In this document: piece after piece, positions 44,201-56,135 of the stretch
Layout of the letters: each line of letters opens with the position of its first letter
How positions within the stretch are numbered: position 1 is the first letter of the stretch
NCBI RefSeq assembly: GCF_000764305.2
Contig: NW_025936293.1
Location: forward strand, 39,212 to 103,211
Direction of reading: 5' to 3'
DNA: 64,000 nt
Origin: Hyalella azteca
Taxonomy: Eukaryota; Arthropoda; Malacostraca; Amphipoda; Hyalellidae
Program-made: the position numbers and the translations under genes
Notes under the pieces: model-generated
What the model was told of the DNA's origin: nothing
What the model saw: only the letters and a program-made list of their open reading frames with translations
The model's database searches: none

Positions 44201-44904
44201 CTCACGAGCAATTTTTCATAATATCAAACATGGAGGCAAATGGTCTTGGATGAACTTTGTTTTTCCTCTTCAATGACAAATTTTCCAGGAAATTGTTAAA
44301 TGTGTAGACCTGTTTTCATAATATGATGTTATTTAATTGTAAACAAGTGTGCATGTCTTGTTGCAGAATATTTATTATCTATGAAACATTGGCGCGAATC
44401 ACTTTTCTAATCCTCAAGTGACTCGATAAGTGAAGTAAAGATGACCTGGCGAGCGCATCACTATTACAGCAAGTTACAAACTGTCAGTACTGAATACCCG
44501 CTTTATTCAGTCGATTCGATTACAAAGCTAAAATTCTTATGTTATACTTTGATTCTTTTGAAGTGCTCTCATAAAAATACTAATAAAATATTTTTAAAAG
44601 AAGCTTTAACTTTAAACTCATCGTGAGATGAGTTGTTTCGTGAGATGACAACTGTTTCATTATATTACTGCTGTAAGTTAAGCACACCTCCTACCCACCT
44701 CGCAGATTGCCTGTACTGCAAATTTCGCGCACCGAAACTATGGACGATAATGAAAATAAAAAGCAGTTGGCAAATAGGCGAAGATTTGCCTAAATGCCTC
44801 CGAAGCTTCGGTAAGAGGCGCCGTGTTGATCCGCCCGCACGTCGCGCCTTATAGCGCTGCGCTAATGTAGCGCCTGCAGTTCAGATAAACGGCGCAGTTC
44901 AATG
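41231..44904. other. intergenic DNA
   Basis: No convincing gene is present. A complete ATG-to-TAA frame of 88 codons at 43222-43488 (MYEHLHSTRADALKSYK...) contains a short internal repeat, HCEGRETRLLREHCEG, and has no recognisable relatives. A 17-bp unit, CCGCTAGCCTCTCTACC, is repeated near 43860-43900. The word GTTGCTAAGGCGAC near 43930 resembles an RFX X-box but stands alone. Confidence 0.4.
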
Positions 44905-45147
44905 CTACTGCAGCAATGGTAGTCAGCAATAATGGTGCAGCATTGCTAGTCTGCAATAATGGTGCAGCATTGCTAGTCAGCAATGATATTGCAGCATTGC
45001 TAGTCAGCAATGATACTGCAGAATTGCTAGTCAGCAATGATACTGCAGCATTACTAGTCAGCAATGATACTGCAGAATTGCTAGTCAGCAATGATACTGC
45101 AGCAATGCTAGTCAGCAATAATGGTGCAGCATTGTTAGTCAGCATTT
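44905..45147. repeat. 27-bp minisatellite (about nine units)
   Basis: The units combine GCAGCATTGCTAGTCAGCAA and TGATACT or TAATGGT. The period is a multiple of three, so a nine-residue repeat (LLVSNDTAA type) is open on each strand; this is probably not coding. Confidence 0.93.
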
Positions 45148-46422
45148 AATGCGCTTATCACAGGCACCTATACGGAATATTTTGCTCTAAGCTGTATAAG
45201 TAACATTCAGCATTCGATGTGGTCATTGAGGGTGCTAGCTTTATGTCATCTTGGTTTTTAAGTTAAATATTTTTTTTCAAATATCCATAAGTAAAAAAAT
45301 AGGGACTTAATGAGCAAATTTAAGGTGGTGCACTCATTATATGTCCAACTGAAATAAAACACACTTTGTATTATCATAAGGCTGCATTATACATTGCTGG
45401 GGAGTTTTGATGAGTTTGTATATATCTAGTTAAATAAAGATGAATTCAACGATGCACAATATCGGCCAGTTCCCCTCCATTGACAAGCAGCAGCTTATTT
45501 GAACTCGTATTTCTACTTGATACGTAGATTTTAATTCTATCATGTGTAGATTTGTTTGATATTATTGAGATTTATAATTTACACTGAACGCATTAATATT
45601 AATTAATATAATACTTGCACACTGAACGCATTTGCTTCTAGGTACAGTGAGAGCTTTCATGATTGAGAAAACAAGTGCATTTTGGTTGTCGGTCATTAAC
45701 AAAGAGCACAACTAAAGTAACTGCATTAGCTAACATCTTTCTATTGCAACATCTGCAGTAGTGAAGAAATCTTAACATTGAAGAACTGTCTCCACTTCAT
45801 GATACTTGTCTGCCATGGCTGTCATGTCTGTGCCATTTTAATGAAGTGAACTGCATTACTCGAGCTGCTTATTAGCGATAATCTGAGCAAATGAAACGAC
45901 TCGTGCTTTGCTGTGTAGTAATGTTGACATAAAATGCTCCTCTGATACCTCTTTCGCTCAGTACATAAAAGAATAATGCATGATATAAAGAATTTTTTAT
46001 ATACGATTCTCTCATATCTGCACTTCTGCAAGTTATTTTAATTAATAGGTAAACGTGATAGTCAGTGACGACCCATGAAATTTGAATGCATGTCCAATTA
46101 AGCCATATAAGTTATCCTTATCTTACGAAATCCTAATTGACTCTTTAAGCAAAGATGTATTTGAAATAAATTTATTCAAAAGTGTGAGAAATCTCTAAAG
46201 AATATTAGTATCTGCACCAATTAATGTCGAGCGGTATCTCAATGTACATAGCTGCAGCGCTGCCTAAACACAAAGGGCTCGTAGCTTCGCTCCTACAGCA
46301 TATTGACTGTATGGGAGACGCAGTCTAGACCAACTTCAGTTGAATTCCTCTGACCACATCAGGCTACCGGGCTTTCAGCGCTTCTTGACCTTGATCTTGC
46401 TATTCCTGAGCTACCCAATTGA
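45148..46422. other. intergenic DNA
   Basis: This is AT-rich sequence. Nothing assignable was seen. Confidence 0.5.
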
Positions 46423-46712
46423 TATTGCGTGCCTGAGTATTGCGTGCCTGAGTATCGCGTGCCTGAGTATTGCGTGCCAGAGTATTGCGTGCCTGAGTAT
46501 TGCGTGTCGGAGTATTGTGTGTCGGAGTATTGCGTGCCTGAGTATTGCGTGTCGGAGTATTGCGTGTCGGAGTATTGTGTGCCAGAGCATTGCGTTCCAG
46601 AGTATTGCGTGCCTGAGTATTGCGAGCCAGAGCATTGCGTTCCAGAGTATTGTGTGCCTGGATACTGCGTGCCTGAGTATTGCGTGCCTGAGTATTGCGT
46701 GCAAGAGTATTA
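46423..46712. repeat. 15-bp minisatellite (about 19 units)
   Basis: Units are of the form GCGTGCCTGAGTATT, with common variants GTGTCGGAGTATT and GTGCCAGAGCATT. Two forward frames and at least one reverse frame stay open across it; the forward frames encode CVPEY and SIACL pentapeptide repeats. Substitutions fall at all codon positions, which argues against selection on a protein. Confidence 0.95.
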
Positions 46713-48712
46713 TCCTGCGTTACACGTGGTGCAGAACTAAAAAAGCAAGAATGCCATATACGTGACTACGGGAAGGTGTAACACTGTGAATAGCGAAAAT
46801 TACAGCGGAAAAATTAAACATTCGGAACACGAAACGAGTTCATTGAATTAACCGCGTGTGCAGGAGTGTTCGAATTCAATGCTGAGAAAAATTCCACCTC
46901 TTTCGCTCAATGAAGGACCAATTAAACTGCAGCTTCAGGGGAATGGCGTCCTGGGGAGCAATATGGGCTCAAGAATTGCCGTAAGTGGATAACTCGGTTC
47001 AAGTAGCACGCTTCCATGAGGGGTCCATGATTCCAGGGGCGGTAGTGCATAATAGTTTTATAAGTTCATGGACCTTCGGTCAATGACTTCAGAACGGCAC
47101 ATTACGTTGAGGAAGTCTTCAAAACAAAAAACGTATACGGTCATCCCTGATGCTGGCTCTCGCCAATCGTCAGATGACAGAAGGAACTGCAGAGCAGATT
47201 CAAACCGGTATGTCTCCAACAATATCTCTTCTCCGACTCCCGCCCTGGTTCTGTCATCACCGTCGCACCCTGTTTTTCTTTCTCTAAATTTTTATTGAGG
47301 CACGGACAACATAAGGACAACAATTTCGAGTCAAATTTGTGTTAGGATGAATATTAAAAACGATTGGAACACATGCATGCAATTAATTACTCCATCTGCT
47401 TAGTTACCCTTCAAATATTGCGATATTCGATAGTGAAAATAACGACGTCTCTCCCAAGGCTCCACGGTGAAGAGTTACTAAGAACAACGCAATGGTGTTG
47501 AAGCCATGTTTGCGCCGCGGTGTGCCATTGAGATAAAAACAGTATTTAATTTGTGGCTACATGATGATATGACACTGATAAAGCAGCAGTGCTTCAAGTA
47601 TGGTGCTTCAAGTTCAAATGTGCTAGCAAACATGAAACCGTGTCGTTGATCCATGGAAGTAAAACATGAACAGTGAAGAAAAATGCCAAATAAATGTGTT
47701 TGATTTCGTGCACCTTCCATATTAATTCCGTTAAATTTATATTCCTCAATTCAAATCTTTGCTACGCCGTGACCTTAAATGACTATAGCAAGTTCGAGGT
47801 CGAGCAGATGGTCCTGAAATTGTTCCATGCGATTCCACATTTGTACCGTTATAATTTTTTATTATCTGCAGGAAGCAATAGCACGCTCACTCACTTCTCA
47901 CTTTCCGATACCGCACAAGAAGTGCGCAGGTCGCGTGCCCCAGCAAGTTGCTACGTCACGAGCAAAAAATTTTGCATCAGCCCACGTTCCAAGGAGTCTT
48001 TGTTCATTAGGAATTTGTCAGGCACAGCGGTAGAAATTATATAGCCCATGAGCGGCCTGTGATAATCCTGCGATAATTTTCAGCCAGGTTTAGACGATAA
48101 AAACAATGTTCAATAATGCCGTGCGAGGAAATTTTCTGTCCTGATTTTGCATGAAATGGAGCGAAGGAACGTTTGAGGTACGGACCTGAATATTCATCTT
48201 GATTTTGCAGCAATCAATAACATGATACTTATGCAATTATTATGGTAAATTAATGGCAGTGTTCCAGGTTATTTTTTCAACATAGATATAGATATACCAA
48301 TTGATGATAACCCGTATTAATAATGTCAATCGGCTCGTATTTATTTTCTATGACTATGAAGTTTTATAACGGCCTTCCATATGGCATGAATGATACACAT
48401 GCTATAAAAATAATAATAAGACGCGTCGTATATGGGAAATTTTCAGCCATCAGTATTGAAGTATTTATCAGTACAAATGGCTTGAAGTGCAAAATTAAAA
48501 TAATAAAATAGGATTTTCAAAATTATTTTTGATTATTACTGCAGTACTTTTGGTCCGTTCCTCTCAACTAGGCACATGCTCGTGAATTCTCAAATATATA
48601 ATCAATAAATTTCAATTAAATAAATTAAAATCTCTTTCCCCCTTTAAACAGACAACTTAGCAAGCCTGTCACGCTAGAGTACCGGGTCTTAGCTATGGTA
48701 TTTTACTGGACC
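46713..48712. other. intergenic DNA
   Basis: Around 47870-48025, an acceptor-like TTATTATCTGCAG precedes two overlapping open frames of about 50 codons, without recognisable content. No other feature was seen. Confidence 0.4.
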
Positions 48713-48852
48713 ATTTATCGTATTCGTGCCATGTTGTAAGCTGGTCACGGAGAGCATTTATCGTGTTCGTGCACGTGTTGTAAGCTGGTCACGGAGAGCA
48801 TTTATCGTATTCGTGCACGTGTTGTAAGCTGGTCACGAAGAGCTTTTATCGT
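48713..48852. repeat. 44-bp tandem repeat (about three units)
   Basis: GTAAGCTGGTCACGGAGAGC and ATTTATCGTATTCGTGCACG repeat three times. The first unit has a deletion in the GTGCACG part. Confidence 0.9.
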
Positions 48853-49967
48853 ATTCTCAGCGTGGCGACGTCGATGTGGCAGGCGCAGGCAATCGTAAGT
48901 TTGTGGCTGTGGCGGAAAGGCGCGTCTGAGGCGACATGAGGCGCGCTATCGCCACACAAATCTTAATCAAGCCGTGACCGAAGTTGCGGGCTCTTCCGCA
49001 GGGACGCAACTTCGGGGCAACTTTCAGATCTTGTCCGGGAATCTTCATCTCTTTGTGGTGATGTACTTTTGTGTGATGATGCATTCCTTGGTCGTAGTGC
49101 AGTCCATGGTCATGATGCAGTCCTTGGTCATGATGGGGTTGTGGTGTAGTGATGAACTTGCGCATGAGGTGATGCCGGTGATGAATGTTTGTTCTTGATG
49201 TAGAAGTTAAGCAACGCATCGTTTTCGTTCTTACAGTGAAAGGGTCCTTAGAAAATAGGAATATTTCATTTTCAAATACGATCAATGGCATGAACTTCAG
49301 ATGATGTAAAATTCAAAGTAAAAGGAAAACTGAAAAAAATCCAGAGCTAAATAACATCTTCACAGAATGGAAAAAACTGATTCCTAAAAAATTAAAATTC
49401 ATTCAAATTTAGGCCACGGACTAAACATATGTATGTCGATGAAGGAGTTTTAACAATTCAAGTTTATTTTTTTAATTAATTAAACAGTGTTTACACTATC
49501 GATGTAAGAAATGCATAATACATAGTCATAGTCTCCTACTATAACAAAATACGAGTTGAATTCATGCATGAAAATTTATGCTCCAATAGGGTTCACCATT
49601 GACACGACACGCAACTACTTCACGTCACCGTACAACTACAACTAGCCTTGCCCTCCTACACCATGGACGTTAACAATATTCAGCTTCATCTAAATCAGTC
49701 TAAATTGGTCAACTCCCTTCTCTTCTCTAAACCCCTAACAAATAAGCATTGTAGCTTGTAAATGCCATGCTATCAGTTGCGGATCGCGGTATAGTGAAAT
49801 TAGTCAAGAATTTTATAAACGCACAATTAAGGCATTCTTTCAAACTTAAGGCACCTGTCATATGCAGGGGGGAATGCAGGTTTAGAATTTTGCGGTTAAG
49901 TTCTTCGTGCCATACATGAGTGCGCAGGCAGCTTGATCACGCTCATCCGAGAATTAAAAATTTGCAA
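48853..49967. other. intergenic DNA with a His-codon-rich stretch
   Basis: The words CATGGTCATGATGCAGTCC and CTTGGTCATGATG near 49075-49140 form a loose 21-24 bp repeat. It gives a His/Asp-rich 144-codon frame on the minus strand (48857-49291). I do not regard this as a supported gene. Confidence 0.4.
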
Positions 49968-50125
49968 TACCTATCAGCATCAGAGATACCCATCAGTATC
50001 CGAGATACCTATCAGTATCCGAGATACATATTAGAATTTTAAATACCTATCAGCATCCGATCCGAGATACATATTAGAATTTTAAATACCTATCAGCATC
50101 CGTGATACCTATCAGTGTCCGAGAT
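49968..50125. repeat. irregular 19-bp repeat
   Basis: GATACCTATCAGTATCCGA and variants occur about eight times. Interspersed copies of GATACATATTAGAATTTTAA make a higher-order pattern. Confidence 0.85.
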
Positions 50126-51389
50126 CTCAGTTGAAGCCTCGTTGTGACTATTGATTCTCTACAGCGTTTGTTATTGTACAATAAAGTACACAAAAAAAAA
50201 ACGGATCCAGTTATTACGGAATAACTGATGCTCAAAAGAAAAAAAATATAAATGATCAAATGACAATAACCGCAAACTATCAAGCCATTGAAAATAATTA
50301 GTTAATAATTAGTTAGAAATATAATACTGATTATTTCCTAAGACGGTGTCATTACATACATATAAGTGAACAGGAGTGGTGTTGGAGCAGCGGTGGGGGA
50401 AGCCATGTTTCTCAGCCTCAATATCCTGGCGGCGACACTAGCGCCCAAATGCGATGAGAAATGAGCTAATAAAAAGAACATGTCATATGCTGTCGAAATC
50501 TAATTTTAAAAGATGTTCAAAAGAGGTGTCATGATGGCAATATATTTTTTAAATTTTAAAATAGTGTATAAGAGAAGTGAGAGTATAACAAATAAATTTC
50601 AACGGTAAAATGATGGTTCTTCATGAAGCAAAGTATGCAATTTACTAGCATATGTGATAACTATTATAAAAAGTGCTGGTAAACTAGTTCAACAAACTAG
50701 TATTATTTTGATGTCATACCTTGGTTTATCATTGCAGGAAGAGCTTGGCAAATTTTTGATAACAGGAAATAATCGGAAAATAGATGCGGCCGGTGTCTAC
50801 CCCTTCGTAACTGCCAGAAAATGGTAAATTAATGGTTTTAATTTTTATTATCGTATTCTGTTAATGCGCTTCAATAGATACGATAGGCGGTTCCCTCCCC
50901 TCTCTTCAAGTGTAATTGAAAATTCAATAAAATTTATAGGCGAATGAAAGCTGGCCGCCGATATGTCGGCAAGCGAGCTCACTCGTGCCGACGATTCAAT
51001 TTACGAAGGCGAGACGCGAAGACGACGTCGAGAGCGTCGAGTGTTGCGAGATCAAACGAAACGCGCCGGAGTGTTGGAGTGGATTGCCGATTCTTGAATT
51101 TTTCGTGACTTGATTCACAAGGGATCCGGCCTTTGGAACCCGATCTTTCCATAACTGACGATTGACACGATTACTGATGATTACACTCAATGAGTGCAGC
51201 AGTGGTGGATGTGAAGCGTGGATATGAGTGACATAAGTCATCAACAGGAATTGATGTTGACTTCTGATGATGACAAAAGTCATAATTAACGACATCATCC
51301 GGAGTCATTGCCCTCACTGGATGCATGAGTGATGAGATGTGAGGGGGGAAAGTTGAGGGTTCAGTGATGGAGTGAGAGAAGGATAAAGT
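50126..51389. other. intergenic DNA
   Basis: A 100-codon minus-strand frame at 50996-51298 has no recognisable features. Nothing else was seen. Confidence 0.45.
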
Positions 51390-51612
51390 CTCGATGTGGA
51401 GTAGTTAAAGTTACGATGTGAAGTAGTTAAAGTCACGATGAGAAGTAGTTAAAGTCGCGATGGGAAGTAGTTAAAGTCACGATGTGAAATAGTTAAAGTT
51501 GCGGTTTGAAGTAGTTAAAGTCACGATGTGAAGTAGTTAAAGTCTCGATGTGAAGTAGTTAAAGTCACGATTTGAAGTAGTTGAAGTCACGATGTGAAGT
51601 AGTTAATGTCAC
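51390..51612. repeat. 22-bp minisatellite (about ten units)
   Basis: The units are GATGTGAAGTAGTTAAAGTC plus AC, with scattered substitutions. Confidence 0.93.
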
Positions 51613-51895
51613 GTTCGCGCAAGTGAAGTCATGAGGTGGAGCCACGGCCTGTAGAAGGTGTGACGTCGTCGAGTCTTCAATGCCTATTACTGTTCAAGTC
51701 AAAATGGGAAAAAATCAATATCCGAATGCGCGGGGCATTAGCCAATAAAAATACTAATAAGATAATCAAATGTACAGCATATATGATGACAGTCGTGGGT
51801 CGCCGCAATAACATCTATTATCTTTCTATCTAATGACGGTAATTTCCGTTACCAGACCTTTAATTCCAAAATACCATTGATGTTGGTTAAGGTTT

Positions 51896-52090
51896 CTATA
51901 GACAAGGAGAGCAATCAATGATAATGTATCTGTATCTTGAGGTAATCAATGTTAGGGCGCTCGAGAGCGACACGTTCTCGAGTTCGGCATCACTCACACT
52001 CAAGATTTTCTGACACTCGAATGGATCAATGAAGCCTGGATTGAGCTGCTCTAGTTGAGATTGATGGTCCGCCGGCGCGGTTCTCGGCAT
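51896..52090 (-). CDS. hypothetical short ORF, 64 codons
   Basis: An ATG-initiated frame begins MPRTAPADHQSQLEQLNPGF and includes FECQKILSVSDAELENVS. A GTGAGT donor occurs after KILS at about 52001, so it might be a first coding exon. No family is recognised, and it is short enough to be chance. Confidence 0.15.
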   Translation of the reverse strand: MPRTAPADHQSQLEQLNPGFIDPFECQKILSVSDAELENVSLSSALTLITSRYRYIIIDCSPCL

Positions 52091-52619
52091 CGCTTACGAT
52101 TAAGACGGCTCCAAATCTCCAGTTTTGCCATCCTTTGCGCGGTATCCGTTCGTCGTGTACCAGATCCTAATTATGATGCATAAGCGCGCTTCAGGTGGCC
52201 GACGATACCACGTCTGTAATTGCCATCAAGGAGATAGGAGTCACGTAGCAAGTGTTTGTCTTCGGTAGGAGCGGGTGATTGCTCGCCTCATGAGTGACGC
52301 GTGATGTGCGATCTGGGCAGGTCGGTGGAATCTGCGGATCAAGCGAAGATTTTTGGATCCTAAGGCTGATCCCTAAGGATCTTTCCGATGTGAAAGGATC
52401 ATCTCGCGATCTGCGATCGTATTGCGTTCTGAAAATCGTCTCGCTGTTTCCAAAATACTAAATTTTCTTAATAGGGATCGGTGATTTTTCGATAACTCGT
52501 ACTTTTGGGGTGTAGGAGCCATTTTTTGAAAGCGATGATTATCTTTTTGTTGACGGATACAAAGTTCGATAGCGGGATTTTTTAAGCAGAAGGCGTTAAT
52601 AATTTCTTCACTGTCTCTC

Positions 52620-52900
52620 ACTCTCATAATATCTCTGCGCCGTCATAAGTTCGCCACTCCCTATATCTCTGTAACCTCGCATCACCTCTAAATATCATCA
52701 TAATATTGTTGAATTTCAGAAATATGTTCATCTTAAAATTTTTCCTGTTCATAATATCTCTGTTCGTCATTGTATTACAGTCCTGATATCTCTTCACCCT
52801 CATAATATGTTCCTCATATTAACTCCGTCCCAAACAATATTTCTGTTCCTCATCCTCATAACATTATCGTCTCCTCATAATATCTCCACCCCTCATATCT
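52620..52900. repeat. degenerate CTCATAATATCTC repeat
   Basis: Variants of CTCATAATATCTCTG recur every 25-50 bp, about ten times. They are much more diverged than the neighbouring arrays. Confidence 0.5.
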
Positions 52901-52969
52901 TTGAGGCCACGTCGAGGACCAATTGAATATATGAGCGCACCACACGCGTTATATTTACAGCGTGTCACT

Positions 52970-53590
52970 TACGTACGCTGTCCGTACGTCAGCTGTACGT
53001 CATCAGTGCTCCGTCTGAACGTCAACTGTGCGTTTTCTGTGCATCAGCTGAGCGTCGTCTGTGCGTCATCAGATCATTTTCTTTCCGTTCGTAAGCTGTA
53101 CGTCGTCAGTTTATATCGTCTGCACATCAGTAGAACGTTGTCTGCGAATCAGCTTTTAATAAGTACGCCGTCTGTACATCAGGTTTACGTCAGGTGTGCG
53201 TCATCTCTATTTCAGCTGTACTTATTCTGTACTTCAGCTGTATGTCATCTGTACTTCAGCTGTACGTCATCTCTATTTCAGCTGTACGTAATCTGTACTT
53301 CAGCTGTACGTCATCTGTACTTCAGCTGTACGTCATCTGTACTTCAGCTGAACGTCGTCTGTACTTCAGCTGTACGTCATCTCTACTTCAGCTGTAGGTC
53401 ATCTCTACTTCAGCTGTACGTCATCTCTACTTCACTGTACGTTATCTGTACTTCAGCTGTACGTCATCTGTACTTCAGCTGTACGTCATCTGTACTTCAG
53501 CTGTAGGTCATGTACTTCAGCTGTACGTCATCTCTATTTCAGCTGTACGTAGTGTGTACTTCAGCTGTACGTCATTTGTAATCCATCTGT
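52970..53590. repeat. 22-bp minisatellite (about 27 units)
   Basis: The units are GTACTTCAGCTGTACGTCAT plus CT. The left part (52970-53200) is strongly degenerate and the middle part nearly uniform. Open frames on the plus strand (52901-53506) come from the array. Confidence 0.95.
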
Positions 53591-55495
53591 AAAACGTCTG
53601 TAACATTATCGTACGCCGGCTCGATGAAACGCAACGTAATAATGCACTCTATACAGCGTTCCGCTGCATCAAGCTGGTTAAATTATTGAAGTGTATCATT
53701 TTTTTTTAAATTTCAGTAACTAAATTTTAAGAGGCGAAAAATTTAATAATATAATTCCCAGTAAATCAAATAATGTTTTCAAACAATTGTGGTTGTCAGA
53801 ATCTACATTCATACAATGGTTTTTTAGCTATTAGTTGATATATATGAAAAGGTTTTCAAACAATTAAGTGAAATAGCAGCTTTGCCTCAACACTCAACAG
53901 TTTAAGCAAATGAAGATGAAAATGAGAGCGGCTCGTTTCCTCAAGGCCAAATAATATAAGCGACATTCTTCTGTCGTGTAAAAAACATTAATGGTTTTAA
54001 CGGCGTGACTGATGAGAGCTGAGGCGTCTGCTAGTCGTTGAGGTGATTGACAGCTGCTTATACGAAATATACCTGCACACGGACACGCACACATGCCGGC
54101 ACACATACAAACATGTGCACCAGCATCAATGACGCGTAAATACCTAAAAATGTCAGCAGACATTTCGAGGTCACTTAAAGATATTTATAAATACTTATAT
54201 GTATACCTTCGTTAATAAATATATATCATCATACATGTTCTGAATGAATTAGTTACGGATGATATATCTTGCAAAGCAATATAATCTGTGAATGAGAGTC
54301 TCCATAAAGCCGATAAGTTCAAGAGGGAAAAAGAATTAGTTTCGGGAAGTTGATCTGAAGCGACAAAAGGACCAATCTTCGACAGAGAATGAATATTATT
54401 GATTTACGAAAAATTTGATTCCCGGAAAATTGTTTACGAAGAAGAATGCCTATTTGAATCATGGCTATGGCACTTCAGTCAATATAGGTTCAATTCGACA
54501 ATTAAATTACCAACTGATGATAGTCTTTGAAAACTGAAACATTGCGTAAATGGGAAGGTGTTTCTTCAATTTTTGTCTATGATTATTTACCTAATATAAT
54601 TCTAATGGAGTAATATGATACTGAAATGTATAAAATTATTATTAATGATTTACACATTTAACCAAGCAAGGATTACATTGATGCAACTTCTGAACTTTGG
54701 TTCCGAAGTCTAGTCCTGCCACGCGACCAACTTATTTTGCTGTCATATGTAATCTCTGCTCAGACGAACGCATGAATATTGACGTACAAATCACAACTAT
54801 AGATCTTATAGCAGGAAGGGCCGCAGACTTTCCCACGATGCTGAGATTAAAGTGGAAAAAGGATGGGATCAACCAATAGAAAAATCATCAAGATTTCCAT
54901 GGGAGGCGGCAGCGAAACACGGAATGGCAGTGCGATGCACAAGAACTCGATCTACGATTTCTTTTCGACAGAAATCAAAACTGACGAGGCGATGAAATCG
55001 ACATGATATTCAACGCTGTCCCCGTTTCCTACCTTTTCTGAAACAAATTAGCGCTTGTAACAATGCATAAGTTAACAATTTTAATCCGATATAGTAATAG
55101 AATAAAATTAGGGTCATTATAGAATGAAAGAAAATGGCATGGACAACATGGTTGACAGGAGCACCACCTCAAAAATGTCCGATTCACGGAAAAATAATTA
55201 TATATATTATATAAAAATGTGTCCAGTACAATAGTTTTGCTTAGGAACATAAATGTAGGAAGTATTAAAATAATATTTAACCCCTACCACGCACTGTCGT
55301 TCAAATCGAGATATCCACAAAATACTCAACATATATGGAGACCTTTAATTAGAACGGCTACATCATCAACAAATTTAAATATTTACCTCTAAAAAAACCA
55401 CAGTTATTACGATTTTTACACATCATTCAAAAATTCTACTTCCCACATGCTACCTCTCACTTGATAAAACGAATCATATACATTACTACGCTCAC
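53591..55495. other. intergenic DNA
   Basis: This is AT-rich sequence with short unsupported frames (for example 53894-54163 minus and 54697-54879 plus). Confidence 0.45.
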
Positions 55496-55579
55496 GCCGG
55501 TACACCAAGCGGAACCCTTGTGTCATCGTCTGCAGATTCTGTCTCAATATATCGGGCAGGCGGTGCAGCTCGTCGTCGG
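55496..55579 (-). CDS. orphan coding-exon candidate
   Basis: An 84-bp minus-strand segment lies between a good acceptor (GTGCTTTTCCGCTCAG) and a good donor (GGC|GTGAGC). It is open in one frame with 1-1 symmetric phase and encodes (x)DDELHRLPDILRQNLQTM then TQGFRLVYR. Codon use (CTGCACCGCCTGCCC) is more GC-rich than the flanking AT-rich DNA and resembles the carbonic anhydrase exons. I do not recognise the family and could not find partner exons. It may be one exon of a gene with long introns that spans this region. Confidence 0.35.
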
Positions 55580-55849
55580 CTGAGCGGAAAAGCACAATTT
55601 CAATATGCACTAAATTGCGAAGCGATGTTTCGAAATTCCGAGCCGCTCTGCTACGGAAAAGAATCAGAAGAGCCGCTCGCTGGTTTGAGTTCGATCATTT
55701 TCTATTGCTTCCTATAGGCTGAAATTTATGGTGACATCGCATAAATTCTGTTTGATGATCATGCTGGTGTGCTTGAAGTGCACATAACCCATGAACACGC
55801 ATAAAAAATCGGACACATTTCTTAATCGGATGGCAATGAACATTTCCAG

Positions 55850-56055
55850 CAACTAACGTTATCAGCAAATAAAGTTACTAGCAAATAACGTTACCAGCAA
55901 ATAACTTTACCAGCAAATAACTTTACCAGCAAATAACGTTGCCCGCAAATAACTTTACCAGCAAATAACTTTACCAGCAAATAACGTTACAAACAAATAA
56001 CTTTACCAGTAAATGACGTTACCAGCAAATAACTTTACCAGTAAATAACGTTACC
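55850..56055. repeat. 16-bp minisatellite (about 13 units)
   Basis: The unit is ACCAGCAAATAACTTT, alternating irregularly with ACCAGCAAATAACGTT. It is followed at 56080-56135 by two and a half copies of CGATAATTAATTAGCGACG. Confidence 0.93.
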
Positions 56056-56135
56056 GTCTCTCAGTATGAATAAAATTATCAACGTGGCGATAATTAATTA
56101 GCGACGTAACGATAATTAATTAGCGACGAAACGAT

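Noticed and set aside
48857..49291. 144-codon His-rich minus-strand ORF
   Set aside because: The His/Asp richness comes from a loose CATGGTCATGATG repeat, and the flanks show no coding signature.
52901..53506. 201-codon ORF
   Set aside because: It is a translation of the 22-bp array with period-driven absence of stops.
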